IMG/VR virus record: IMGVR_UViG_3300027971_002024
Span: 1-40,096 of that record
Reading direction: 5' to 3' (one strand)
Length of the DNA: 40,096 nt
DNA from: a virus
Shown: one piece after another, positions 8,321 through 17,146 of the stretch
Position numbering within the stretch: the first letter of the stretch is position 1
Layout: each line of letters starts with the position of its first letter
Made by a program: the position numbers and the translations under genes
Notes under the pieces: model-generated
The model's input: the letters and a program-made list of their open reading frames with translations, nothing else
The model's database searches: none
Told to the model about the DNA's origin: nothing

Positions 8321-9513
8321 CACTGCCTTCCTTGAATGGCACCAGGGAATCCCCCGAATGGAAGACTTTGATCCTTGAACACCTTAGTGGAGTTGTTCCA
8401 GACGGCTTGGAAACGTGCCTGACAGCTTGATACTCTCTTTCCACAAACGTCTTGTTGGCGCAATGGATCATTAGCGGGCAGTGCCAGCACTGCTGCGCTC
8501 AATGCCGTTTGAGCTGCCACCAAGCCGCTTCCTACTGCAATGACTGCTGCATCTGCTACGGTCAAGCCAGACGTGGCGGCAGTACACGCCGGGGAATCTG
8601 CCCCCCATCGTTCGATGCTGTAATAATTGCCACCTTGATTTGATCCTTGTTTGTATACAGAACCCAGTGAAACAGTATTACTGCTCCATGTTGCTACTGT
8701 TGATTTTGTTCCACCAAATGCATATGTGCCCCCGCGATCCGCAAAGACGTAGTAATCAAATCCTCCCGTGAAAGGAGGAACGTATTTGGTTTCTATTAAT
8801 GTGTTAGGAACGCACTTTGCTTCTTTTGTGGCTGCTGCAACATTACGTGCATTAATAGCAGCCTTCAGTTCAGCAGTGCGCTGTCTCTCAAGAGCATAGG
8901 CATTTAACACTGTAATGGCGGCTGCAGATTGCCCAGAAGAAGAAACAACATTATCATCGGAGCCCAATACTGGTGCGCCCGTAAAGCCACATTCACTGCT
9001 GCGATACCGCCATTGGCAATAGTTTTGAGTGATAACTCTTCGTGGAAGTTGCAATCCTTCTAGGTCAAGAACGCTAGCCAATTGCCAGGTGATGCTTAGT
9101 GCATTCTCCGAAGCTTTCCTTTCAATATAATAAATGTCAATGGGGAATTCCTGGGTGGTATCCGCTAGCGCTTCTCCGTCTAGATACTTGCCAAGAGTAC
9201 GGCGTCGTGTTACCTTACCTCCCACCAAGTCATCGAGACTATCAATCACTTGCGTGAAAGTGCCCATGATGTTTGCCACTGTCAATGATGGCTGCGCAAT
9301 TTGACCAGTGGTGTTCTTTTCGTAGCCAGTAGACAAAATTGGCAATGGTTCATAAATATTTCCCTTCCATTGAATTTTCGTGCTATCAGGCTTTAGCTGA
9401 TTTGTGAAATAAAACTTATCATTCACATCCCCAGTGATGGGCTCTAGGTCAATGTCAAACATTTCAACGATGGCATCATGCCATCCTTTTTGAACGTCAG
9501 CTTCTAGGGTCAT
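8320..9513 (-). CDS. Minor tail protein, lambda gpL-like, with large insertion
   Basis: A 397-residue protein. Residues 1-165 match the N-terminal part of L-like minor tail proteins. Two Cys pairs follow: C166 and C175 (NYCQWRYRSSECGF) and C357 and C364 (DVCGKRVSSCQARF). The spacing within each pair (9 and 7) is that of the lambda L iron-sulfur ligands. Between the pairs lie about 180 extra residues, where lambda has about 22; this insert is Ala-rich at both ends and includes GGFDYYVFADRGGTYAFGG. L sits between the tube and J in the tail tip. A strong SD (GAGGAGG, 6 bases before the ATG at 9513) supports the start. The family call is firm; the insert has no recognised function. Confidence 0.92.
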   Translation of the reverse strand: MTLEADVQKGWHDAIVEMFDIDLEPITGDVNDKFYFTNQLKPDSTKIQWKGNIYEPLPILSTGYEKNTTGQIAQPSLTVANIMGTFTQVIDSLDDLVGGKVTRRRTLGKYLDGEALADTTQEFPIDIYYIERKASENALSITWQLASVLDLEGLQLPRRVITQNYCQWRYRSSECGFTGAPVLGSDDNVVSSSGQSAAAITVLNAYALERQRTAELKAAINARNVAAATKEAKCVPNTLIETKYVPPFTGGFDYYVFADRGGTYAFGGTKSTVATWSSNTVSLGSVYKQGSNQGGNYYSIERWGADSPACTAATSGLTVADAAVIAVGSGLVAAQTALSAAVLALPANDPLRQQDVCGKRVSSCQARFQAVWNNSTKVFKDQSLPFGGFPGAIQGRQ

Positions 9514-9850
9514 AAATCCTCCTCACTGAAAAAGAGAATGTATTGCTATCGGGGCCAATAACTTTCCATTGCCATTGATTCGGCTCCAAGCGATATTTGT
9601 ATTGCTGCGAATCCATGAAAAACTGTGAGTAGAAAAAATCTCCCTTCAAAGCTGCAAGTTGCATATCAAGAGCAATAGCAGTTTCATTCGGAATGGGGAC
9701 CGTTTCAATGGCATAAGAGCGCATGTCGTCATTGAGCATTTCAGGCGCAACTTGTTCATACCCATCGCCGAACTGAACACGCTTTGTGCGAACTCCTCGA
9801 TCAGCAGTGAGATTGTACTGGCATGGCAAAGCAAAAGTGGGCTGAGTCAT
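9497..9850 (-). CDS. Minor tail protein, lambda gpM-like
   Basis: A 117-residue protein with VQFGDGYEQVAPEMLND near residues 26-42. This is the V.FGDGY.Q....G.N signature of M-family minor tail proteins, and the C-terminus ends in SFSVRRIYD as a final beta strand. M joins the tail-tip complex with L and the tape measure. The ATG at 9850 overlaps the tape-measure stop by four bases (ATGA). The end overlaps the L-like start by 17 bases. Length and position match the family. Confidence 0.92.
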   Translation of the reverse strand: MTQPTFALPCQYNLTADRGVRTKRVQFGDGYEQVAPEMLNDDMRSYAIETVPIPNETAIALDMQLAALKGDFFYSQFFMDSQQYKYRLEPNQWQWKVIGPDSNTFSFSVRRIYDPRS

Positions 9851-12800
9851 CGCCGACCTCCGCTAAGCAGACCACCAGGCCTTAGTTCATTAACAATCAC
9901 TTGCTTCACTGCTCCTTCCATTTTGCGACCAAGGTCAGACGATCCTCCAGAACTGTTGCTTTGCGCTTGACCGTTGTTCACGTTGATCACAATATTAGTG
10001 GAGATAGCGCCAGCACCTCCTCCCATGCCCGAGAGATCCACTGGGATGCTCTTCCCATCGGGAAGGGGCACCACTGCCTCATTGTAGCGACCCTCGCCTA
10101 CTAGGCCCATTGTGGGGCCTCTGACGATGCCTCCGCTTGCAAAAGGAGTGATTGGCATAAACTTGCCTTGGATGATGCCACCATTTGCTAGTCCAAAATT
10201 GGGGCCGGCAACCCCGAGTCCAGTCTTTGGATTGAAAAATCCAGATCCTCCCATCGTCGTCGCGCCGCCTCCAAGATTTAGTAGCGATGTTAGTCCTTGA
10301 ATGAGCTGCATTTTTAAGTATTGCGAGATTACCTGAACTGCCATATCAGCAAAACTATCTGCAATGCCTTGGAAGAAACCGGACAAGGCTTGCTGCGCTG
10401 TCATGCTGCCAGTGATCATTCCCTTGAAAGCATTTCCAAAAGACTCGCTGATGGAAGAAGCAATACCCTGTAAATCTTGCTTTAATTTTTCTGCTTTTTG
10501 TTTTTGATTCTCAAGGCCAATCAAGATGCCTTGCTGCGCTGGATCAGTTACTCCAGACTGGGCTAGTTGCGTTCTCATTTCGGCTTCTGGAGTTATTGCC
10601 CTGGCCATGGCTATTTGCTTTATAAGATTACTCTGTGCTGTAATAAACCCTGATGATTGCTGAATTATGGCGCCTTCTTTTAGCGATTCAATGTAAAGCG
10701 GTAGTTCTTCATTTAATTTTTTATATCCCGCCACTTGCTTTTCGTTGCTTTTATCTAGTGCCAGTCCAGCAAGCCTCGCTTTCTCTGTCGCCTCAAATAT
10801 CTTCATTTCTGTTTCGACAAAATCTTCCGATAAGCCGCTGCTCATCAACTCATTGCGTTTTTCCAAAAGTCGGTTTTGCAGCTCTTGGTCTGCCGTTGGG
10901 GCAATGGCCGCAACATAATTTAGGAATGCAATTTCTGTTTTTTTAGCCGCGATTTCTTGTGCGCGAAGCTCAATCGTTCCTTGATCAATTAAGGCATTAC
11001 TTGCTTCTTGTTGTGCCATTAAATCTCTTTTTTCACTGCTTGGCACTTTGCGAGGAGCGCCCGCGCCTCCGGTAGCGTTTGGCCTAACAAAATACCCACC
11101 TTGCTTAAAATAATTCAAATCTGGATAATTTCCAGCCCTCAAGCCTCTCCTGCTACTTTGGTGAAATACATTTTCTCCGCCGGTATAAACACCAACGTGA
11201 GGGGTGTCACCTGGACGACCAGTCGCAACAATATCGCCTGCTTTTAATTTGCTCCAGTCTGTCATTGTTTTGCCAGCCATTCTGACCGTATCTGCCCATG
11301 CTGTCACCCCAGGCAATGTAATGCCAAGGCTCTTATAAAAAGTCTTGACAGATTCGCTACACATATTGGCAATCCCGTTAAACTTAGCTGCTGCACTTGT
11401 TGCTCTTTGCAATTGCGCGCTACTAAAGCCAGTGCCACTTCCTGCAACTACAGGCGTCATTCCACCACCAACCATGGCAGTCGAAGCAACTCCTCCGGCA
11501 ACACTACTTTGCGCTTTCATTACTGCTGCCTGAGCGCTAATAGAAGCCTGCTGTCTCTCTTGTTCAATGGCGAGAAGTTCTTTTTGAAAAGAAATAGTAA
11601 TCTTCTGGAAGCTATTAGCGCGGGCTTCTTGCAGATCGTAATAGGAATTAAGAAGCTTAAATCTATGGTCAAAGCCGCTCTGGATTCGTTCAATATCAGT
11701 TTGCATTTGAGCCTTTGAAAGTTGGTCTGCAAAGCTGTAATAACTTTCAAGACTTTCTTTCTTTGTTTTTTCTGCTGATGGTGAGATCGGAGAAAGATTG
11801 GCTGGACTTTGCGCCTGCTTTTCTTGAAACTGTAAATCAGTAATTTGCCTAGCAGCAGTTGCTGCAATTTGCTGACGCGCTAATATGGCGCCTTGTATTT
11901 GTGTGACATCTACAGATTTTTGTCCATATCCTGCTATGTCTGGCAAAGATCCAGGCACAGCGGGTGATCCCATCACCATCCGACCGGTTTTGACACCAGC
12001 TCTTTTTAGTGCATCTTCTTCTTTGCTGCTAATGGCAATATCTCCTTTTCCTTGATTAGGTCTTGCTTGCAAAGCTTGAAGTGTTTTGACATCCATTGCA
12101 GCTTGGTTTTCAGCTTGCCTGGCTTCTGTTTGTGACATATTGCGAATAGCGCTTGCGGCCCCTAGCGCTTTTTCTTTAGTATCGGCTAAAGCCTGATTCA
12201 TGCTCAGGAATCGCTCAATCAAAAGACCAATGCCAACAAGAACTAGCCCCACTCCAGTGGTCGCAAAAAATGTCCTTAAAGTTAAGCCAGCAGTTCGGAA
12301 TTGAAGACCAGCGATAGCTGCTCCTTGCCCAGCACGGACGCATTGAATATTAAAAGCAATAAGAGCATAAGCTGATCTTGCAAAACTTGCAATTAAAGGA
12401 ACAAGTGCTCGTAGATTTAGCACTTGAATGGCTGTAGTTAATAGCAGCACATTGAGATACACTCGTGCCACGTATCCAACAAACGGGTTGCCTGCAATTT
12501 GAAGGAAAGCCTTGCTGACTCCTAGTAATACATTCGCAAGACCCTGCAGAGTTGGTGCTAGTGCCGCAACATTGGCCCTGATACCGTCAAAAGCAGGTTT
12601 TAATTTTTCTAGCTCTTGAGCAATGGCAAAACCTCCAGATGTTTTTGCGGCCACGCCAGAAAAGAATGCAGTAAATCCATCAGAGATAGTCTTAATTCCA
12701 TCGGTCATTGGCATGACCACAGAATTTAAGAAGCCAACAGCAACTGGCTCAAAGGCTTCGTAAAGAAGCTTAAGAGAGTTTTGCATTCTGTTCATAGACC

Positions 12801-14994
12801 CCTGGAACGTTCTCGCAGCACCTTCTGCCCCTGGGCCAAACTCTTGCTTCATGATCATGCTTACGTTTGTAAGCAGAGTTTTCATCGCAACTCCTTTATA
12901 GGCGCCATCTTCTAATGCTTTTGAGAATTTTGTAATAGCCTCTGGCCCTTTGAAGCCAGCAGCTTCCGCAAAGATTGCCATGGCCCCAGGAAGAACATCT
13001 CCCAATTGTCCTTTTAACTCTTCACTCATCACTTGCCCTTTGCTAGCCATCTGAGCAAAGGCATAATTTACGCGATCAACTTTATCTGCACTCATGCCAA
13101 AAGTGGCAGCAGCTTGGCTAATGCTCAGGAACAAATCGCGAATTTCATTTCCACTAAAACCTGCTGGCTGCATAGAAGCGTAAAGTTTTGTAAAACCATC
13201 GCGAGCAGACTGTAGCGGAACATTATATTTTTGAACAACATCAAGGATGAACTGGGAAGACGCAGCGGCCTCGCCTGCTGATGGCGATATTGCCTTAAGA
13301 GTATTCCTAAAGCTTTGCAATGCCCCAACGGCATCTCCAACTTGCTGGGGGAAGCCAGTCAAGAAAGACAAAGCTTTGTATGCAGTGCCGAATAACAACA
13401 CTTGTTTTGCAGCAAAAGCAAACTCAGTGCCAAGTGACTGCACAATGCCAGTTCCAGGAAGATTGGGAATGCTTAATCCTCCAGCAGTCCCTCCCATAGC
13501 CATTCCACCGCCTCTGCTCCCTGTTGGTGCCGCCTGGGCCGTTGTCCCCGCCGGAACAATGGCACCAGGCGCTGCGTAGGGAACAATAGCTCCCTGTGGT
13601 CGCGCCCCTCGATATGCATAGCTGTAAGGAGATGCTGGTCGTCCAGTACCGCCTCCCATAACATCCATGCTTCTGAAGGCAGAACGAGCGTAGGCTTCGG
13701 CTGTACGCCGTGCCATCATCTGATCCCTGGATTCTCCTCCTATGGCCCCAGTCGCGTATCTTTGGGCTTCTCTTCCGACTCCGGCAGGAAGAAGCCCTGC
13801 AATATGTTGAGGAGATAATGCTCTTCGCGTGACTCCTCCTAAATCCGCAAATTTTATTTGTCGAATCGTGGCATTCATATTTTGGCGAATACCATCAACA
13901 AAAGCATTGGCCGCATCTCTGATAGACCCCTTCATGGAAGGAGTCAAGAGATCGCCTAGTAGTAACTTTTGGGAAGAGAAAGACGTGCCTGGCAAGCCTC
14001 TCCAAGCTGGAGGCAAAGCTCTTCCTGTTGAAGAAGGTCCAATGGAAGGTCCCTGTCGTGGGGGAACAGAACTAGACCAGTCAATATTTGGTAGTCTTCG
14101 ACGTTTGGAGAGTGCTCTTTGTTGTTGCGCACGAAGCTGAGAGGGATCAACCCCTGCCATGAAAAATACAGCTCGTGCAATTTGATCAAGAAACGAACGC
14201 TTAATTGGGCTGCTGCCCGCGCCGCGCATTTGCATCTTGATATTGCCAAGTAAAGCCTCGGCGGCATCGTTACCAAGCTCAGCAATTAGCTTATTGATTA
14301 ACGGGTCTTTCTTTAACTTGGTGTATCCTGATAATCCCTGCCCTTTTGCAAGTTCATTTAATTGTTTGACTGTTTGCTTTTCAAGGGCTTTCCTTAGTCG
14401 CTCAGATCTACCAACGGAAGTGGCACCTGGCATGTTGCCGCCAGACATGCCTTGGCCGCGCATATATTCATAAAGCCCAGCCGCACCAGTGCTAGTTCCA
14501 GATGGATCTCCCCCTTTTATTCCAACATTTACCTTTATGCCAGAAAGCTTTCCTTCTACTGCTTTCTTAAATGCCGTAACATCAGCATTGGTAATGGAGG
14601 GGACAATGGAAGTGGGAATGAGGATTTTTCCGCCTGCTCCCAACATGGATGCTCGTAATGCGGTGCGAATTTTGCGAGCTTCTTTTGTGTTGATTGACGC
14701 AATGCCGCCAACACCAATTTCTGCTTTTGTTCCCTCAAGGGCCTGTAAAGCCTGCCTAAGCGCATTGATTTTACTTGGAGCTGCGTCTAAATTGCCGCCA
14801 ATTTCAATGCGATATGTCCTTCTTTTTATAGCCTTTTGTAAGTTATTTAATTCAGTATTTAGCTTATTTCTGTCTATACGAACTGCCAGTTGAGCAGTGA
14901 ACTCGCTCTGGGCAATATTAACCGCCTTTCGCATTTGACCACGAAAGAACTCCAAGTCAAGTCCAACTGACAGCCGAAGTTCAGGCGCAGCCAT
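9847..14994 (-). CDS. Tail tape measure protein with internal NlpC/P60-like domain
   Basis: A 1715-residue protein, the longest in the window and in the tape-measure position between the tail chaperones and M. At about 0.15 nm per residue this would predict a tail near 250 nm, a rough rule only. The N-terminus is helical. Residues about 860-930 contain two hydrophobic segments (including TTGVGLVLVGIGLLIERFL), as in other tape measures that enter the membrane. Residues about 1195-1300 form an NlpC/P60-like domain: NMCSESVKTFY with C1212, KAGDIVATG and DTPHVGVY with H1266, a likely peptidoglycan hydrolase acting during entry. The C-terminal region has ASGGIVRGPTMGLVGE, typical of tape measures. 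The start ATG follows AGAAG. Confidence 0.95.
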   Translation of the reverse strand: MAAPELRLSVGLDLEFFRGQMRKAVNIAQSEFTAQLAVRIDRNKLNTELNNLQKAIKRRTYRIEIGGNLDAAPSKINALRQALQALEGTKAEIGVGGIASINTKEARKIRTALRASMLGAGGKILIPTSIVPSITNADVTAFKKAVEGKLSGIKVNVGIKGGDPSGTSTGAAGLYEYMRGQGMSGGNMPGATSVGRSERLRKALEKQTVKQLNELAKGQGLSGYTKLKKDPLINKLIAELGNDAAEALLGNIKMQMRGAGSSPIKRSFLDQIARAVFFMAGVDPSQLRAQQQRALSKRRRLPNIDWSSSVPPRQGPSIGPSSTGRALPPAWRGLPGTSFSSQKLLLGDLLTPSMKGSIRDAANAFVDGIRQNMNATIRQIKFADLGGVTRRALSPQHIAGLLPAGVGREAQRYATGAIGGESRDQMMARRTAEAYARSAFRSMDVMGGGTGRPASPYSYAYRGARPQGAIVPYAAPGAIVPAGTTAQAAPTGSRGGGMAMGGTAGGLSIPNLPGTGIVQSLGTEFAFAAKQVLLFGTAYKALSFLTGFPQQVGDAVGALQSFRNTLKAISPSAGEAAASSQFILDVVQKYNVPLQSARDGFTKLYASMQPAGFSGNEIRDLFLSISQAAATFGMSADKVDRVNYAFAQMASKGQVMSEELKGQLGDVLPGAMAIFAEAAGFKGPEAITKFSKALEDGAYKGVAMKTLLTNVSMIMKQEFGPGAEGAARTFQGSMNRMQNSLKLLYEAFEPVAVGFLNSVVMPMTDGIKTISDGFTAFFSGVAAKTSGGFAIAQELEKLKPAFDGIRANVAALAPTLQGLANVLLGVSKAFLQIAGNPFVGYVARVYLNVLLLTTAIQVLNLRALVPLIASFARSAYALIAFNIQCVRAGQGAAIAGLQFRTAGLTLRTFFATTGVGLVLVGIGLLIERFLSMNQALADTKEKALGAASAIRNMSQTEARQAENQAAMDVKTLQALQARPNQGKGDIAISSKEEDALKRAGVKTGRMVMGSPAVPGSLPDIAGYGQKSVDVTQIQGAILARQQIAATAARQITDLQFQEKQAQSPANLSPISPSAEKTKKESLESYYSFADQLSKAQMQTDIERIQSGFDHRFKLLNSYYDLQEARANSFQKITISFQKELLAIEQERQQASISAQAAVMKAQSSVAGGVASTAMVGGGMTPVVAGSGTGFSSAQLQRATSAAAKFNGIANMCSESVKTFYKSLGITLPGVTAWADTVRMAGKTMTDWSKLKAGDIVATGRPGDTPHVGVYTGGENVFHQSSRRGLRAGNYPDLNYFKQGGYFVRPNATGGAGAPRKVPSSEKRDLMAQQEASNALIDQGTIELRAQEIAAKKTEIAFLNYVAAIAPTADQELQNRLLEKRNELMSSGLSEDFVETEMKIFEATEKARLAGLALDKSNEKQVAGYKKLNEELPLYIESLKEGAIIQQSSGFITAQSNLIKQIAMARAITPEAEMRTQLAQSGVTDPAQQGILIGLENQKQKAEKLKQDLQGIASSISESFGNAFKGMITGSMTAQQALSGFFQGIADSFADMAVQVISQYLKMQLIQGLTSLLNLGGGATTMGGSGFFNPKTGLGVAGPNFGLANGGIIQGKFMPITPFASGGIVRGPTMGLVGEGRYNEAVVPLPDGKSIPVDLSGMGGGAGAISTNIVINVNNGQAQSNSSGGSSDLGRKMEGAVKQVIVNELRPGGLLSGGRR

Positions 14995-15031
14995 ATCTTC
15001 TCATCAAGCCTATTACCTTGCAGTTTAGCAA

Positions 15032-16002
15032 CTATTCGCCATCGTTACGCAAAGCTGCAGTTTTAAGTTCTTCTACAAGCATGCCAATAACTCTCCCGTC
15101 CATTTTCTCTGTTTTCATTAGATGCTGCAAAATGCTAACGCTTTCGTCCGTGATGCCTGTATTTTTCTTGATACGCTTAGTGTCAAAAGGCAAGAAGTCT
15201 TCAATGCTTGTCCTTGCCTTCTTTCCAGCCAATGCCCCTACGACAACAGTGCCCAACTTGGCAGTAGAAACACTGTTGATATTGTATTTATTGATGTCGC
15301 TTTTTTCTATCCACGTCAATGCTGCATTCACATCAAAAAGAGTTTGAAGGCCAAATTCTTTTGCGCTCCATCGCTGATCTTTATAGTCGCACGAAGAAAG
15401 CCGAAAGTAAATTTCGTTCCAATTGGTCAGATTTTTAAGTCTACGACGTGCTTGTTGTTCTAGCTTTTCGGCGTAACAGAGGCTTTCGTCGTCTTCGATT
15501 TTTTTGCCATGGACTCTTCCACCTCCGCTTGCTGTTCTTCGGAAACAAATTCCATGGTTTTAGTAATCAATTGCCGTCCCATGGCTTTAGTGTCATCCAT
15601 TGACCAATCATCCACTCGCTTCCAGCTTCCATCAATCAATGCTTCACCACGGCAACGAATGAAAGTAGTCGCCATACGAGCATTGCCGATTTCCACTCCA
15701 CCGCCGCTGCTAATCATTGCCAGTGTTTCTTCCGTGAACTCATCCAGCAGTTCAATTTCAGTTAAGCCGGAGCCGCTTTGAAGCACTTCAAAAGCTTCAT
15801 CGAGAGTGATGTTCTTTGAGCTAGCAATACGCTTTGCCAGTTGAACGGCACGAATCGTTGCTTGACTCTGAGCCTTTCCGGCCTCTTCTTGTTCAATGGC
15901 TTCTGCAACCAGCCATCCACCATATTTTTGCAACCGCAGAGTAGGAAGTAGTTCAAAATATTCAGGCTCTTGCCCTTGAAGAAGAAAGCTATACTTGCTC
16001 AT
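15032..16002 (-). CDS. Tail assembly chaperone fusion GT, made by -1 frameshift
   Basis: Translation starts at 16002, reads the G-like frame to K168, slips back one base at the A7 heptamer (15505-15499) and continues in the -1 frame to 15032. This gives about 323 residues instead of 180. The -1 frame is open from before the slip and reads IEDDESLCYAEKLEQQARRL, then NWNEIYFRL and RWSAKEFGLQTLFDV, before reaching an ORF that on its own would have only a GTG start. The arrangement copies lambda G/GT: same position between major tail protein and tape measure, same shift direction, slippery site near the G stop. The fusion should bind the tape measure while G coats it. The frameshift is inferred from sequence; its efficiency is unknown. 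Confidence 0.85.
15460..16002 (-). CDS. Tail assembly chaperone, lambda gpG-like
   Basis: A 180-residue protein: the unshifted product of the tail chaperone gene. It is rich in Glu, Ala and Lys and probably helical, ending in a Lys/Ser/Thr-rich tail (AKKSKTTKASVTPKS). The shift site lies 15 bases into this tail, so about 12 residues differ from the fusion. In lambda, G is far more abundant than GT and is not part of the mature tail. The gene overlaps the preceding small gene by 14 bases. The call rests on position, size and the slippery site rather than on a sequence motif. Confidence 0.85.
   Translation of the reverse strand: MSKYSFLLQGQEPEYFELLPTLRLQKYGGWLVAEAIEQEEAGKAQSQATIRAVQLAKRIASSKNITLDEAFEVLQSGSGLTEIELLDEFTEETLAMISSGGGVEIGNARMATTFIRCRGEALIDGSWKRVDDWSMDDTKAMGRQLITKTMEFVSEEQQAEVEESMAKKSKTTKASVTPKS
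15499..15505 (-). promoter_or_regulatory. Slippery heptamer AAAAAAA for -1 ribosomal frameshift
   Basis: On the minus strand the G-like frame reads GC A AAA AAA TCG. This is an exact X-XXY-YYZ heptamer made of seven A, with the two Lys codons in the P and A sites. A one-base backward slip enters the -1 frame, which is open for 155 more codons. It lies 39 bases before the zero-frame stop. No clear downstream pseudoknot was identified by eye. Confidence 0.85.
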
Positions 16003-16228
16003 TGGAGAGAATGTTCAGAATTGCGTTGAAGACCTTGACTTTTTCGCTGCCGGAGCGAAACTCTTTTGGCACTTCAACCACAAAGGATTGATGTTCGCTT
16101 GAGATTCTAGTGCTTTCTTCCCGGAAAGAAATAAGACATAATATGCCGACTTCCAGCGATAACCCATTTTTTCGGCAGTTAATGGCATGCACGAGCCCAT
16201 CGCGGCTTTTCAAATAATTAAATTGCAT
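15989..16228 (-). CDS. Small tail-region protein, unknown function
   Basis: A 79-residue protein encoded between a completion-type protein and the tail chaperone, overlapping both neighbours (11 bases upstream, 14 downstream). No motif was recognised. It starts MQFNYLKSRDGLVHAINC and ends in a likely helix (KVFNAILNILSNEQV). Its tight packing in the operon supports a real gene. Position suggests a role in tail assembly, but this is not shown. Confidence 0.7.
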   Translation of the reverse strand: MQFNYLKSRDGLVHAINCRKNGLSLEVGILCLISFREESTRISSEHQSFVVEVPKEFRSGSEKVKVFNAILNILSNEQV

Positions 16229-16679
16229 TGATCTTCCCTAGTCCTGTTGATATGCGCGATCTTAATGCAATCCCAGGCCCTTTTCTAAAAAAGGAAGATG
16301 CAATGGAAATGTCGTCTGTGAACTTTCTTGCGTATGGGTCATTGGTGCCTTCGCCTTCATGAACATACCAAGCATATTCTTGCCCGCTTCGATTTTTGGC
16401 GTTCCAATGCCAAGATGCTTCCACAAGATTTGATGACTGTGTCAACTTGAAGCTATCCACTCCACTTTGGTAAAGAGCCCCTAAATCATAAATATCTCGC
16501 GGCGTCCCCACTGTTTCTCCGTTTTCCCTTCTTGTGAGAGGACTGTGCTTCCATTTGCTTTCATTGAATTGATCACTCCAATGAGCTTGATTTATATCTT
16601 GATCCGCCCAAGTCTTAAACGCCTGGATAAGAGCCTGTTCAATAATATTTTGATTGATTAATCTAGCTGCAATGACCAT
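16218..16679 (-). CDS. Probable tail completion / neck protein
   Basis: A 153-residue protein. The middle reads GTPRDIYDLGALYQSGVDSF and WHWNAKNRSGQEYAWYVHEG, resembling phage neck or tail-completion proteins of the HK97 gp10 type, which carry a conserved strand-loop segment ending in Y..yvh.G. It lies between a terminator-type protein gene and the tail chaperones, where siphophages place such proteins. The next gene upstream (16682-17092) ends two bases before its ATG. The functional call is tentative. Confidence 0.65.
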   Translation of the reverse strand: MVIAARLINQNIIEQALIQAFKTWADQDINQAHWSDQFNESKWKHSPLTRRENGETVGTPRDIYDLGALYQSGVDSFKLTQSSNLVEASWHWNAKNRSGQEYAWYVHEGEGTNDPYARKFTDDISIASSFFRKGPGIALRSRISTGLGKINAI

Positions 16680-16681
16680 GG

Positions 16682-17092
16682 TCAGTAATTACGGTAAAGG
16701 CTTCGAACTGTCATGTCAGGAATAATCGCTCGACAACGTTCGTATGCCACGTCATCACCGGGGGTATAGCGCAAGCTACAATCCGGGAACCTTCGTACCA
16801 TTCTGTCCATTGCTTCTGCCATCTCTTGACCTCCCGTGTCATATTGCACCATGATTACTTCCCATTGCTGAAGCACAGCAGCTATGCCCACTCCTGCATT
16901 GGGCAAAAGTTCTGGATATTGGCGCATGGTCACTTCTAGACCATTGGCCTTCCATTCACTTGGTACACCATTTTGCCCCACTACATAAACAGCGGGAACG
17001 CTCTGACCAGTTGGCAAAACATAATTGCCGATAAGATTTGGAGAAGCGGAAAGCAGTTCAAAAACAGTTTCACGCAGTTGAGTGATGTCCAA
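16682..17092 (-). CDS. Probable tail terminator / completion protein
   Basis: A 136-residue protein starting MDITQLRETVFELLSASP, with a middle QQWEVIMVQYDT and a C-terminus RCRAIIPDM. The alternating helix-strand pattern and size suit tail-terminator proteins (lambda U or gp17 type), encoded beside the major tail protein. No ATG is available near the N-terminus. The likely start is TTG at 17092, preceded by GGGAGG, which is also the 3' arm of a terminator hairpin just upstream. An in-frame TAG upstream limits alternatives. The function is inferred from position. Confidence 0.7.
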   Translation of the reverse strand: MDITQLRETVFELLSASPNLIGNYVLPTGQSVPAVYVVGQNGVPSEWKANGLEVTMRQYPELLPNAGVGIAAVLQQWEVIMVQYDTGGQEMAEAMDRMVRRFPDCSLRYTPGDDVAYERCRAIIPDMTVRSLYRNY

Positions 17093-17121
17093 AATAAAAG
17101 CCTCCCCGTAAAGAGGAGGCT
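17093..17121 (-). terminator. Intrinsic terminator overlapping the next gene's SD
   Basis: On the minus strand AGCCTCC and GGAGGCT pair perfectly (17121-17115 with 17105-17099) around a nine-base loop and are followed by TTTTATTTT. It lies 25 bases after the major tail protein stop, where a partial terminator would keep tail-tube mRNA in excess. The 3' arm GGAGG is also the only SD-like sequence for the TTG-start gene that follows. Confidence 0.85.
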
Positions 17122-17146
17122 AGCAAGAAATTTCCTAAACTGATGC

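Noticed and set aside
11345-14893. Plus-strand ORFs of about 60-134 codons inside the tape measure gene
   Set aside because: They are antisense to a long, well-supported coding frame and show low-complexity shadow composition.
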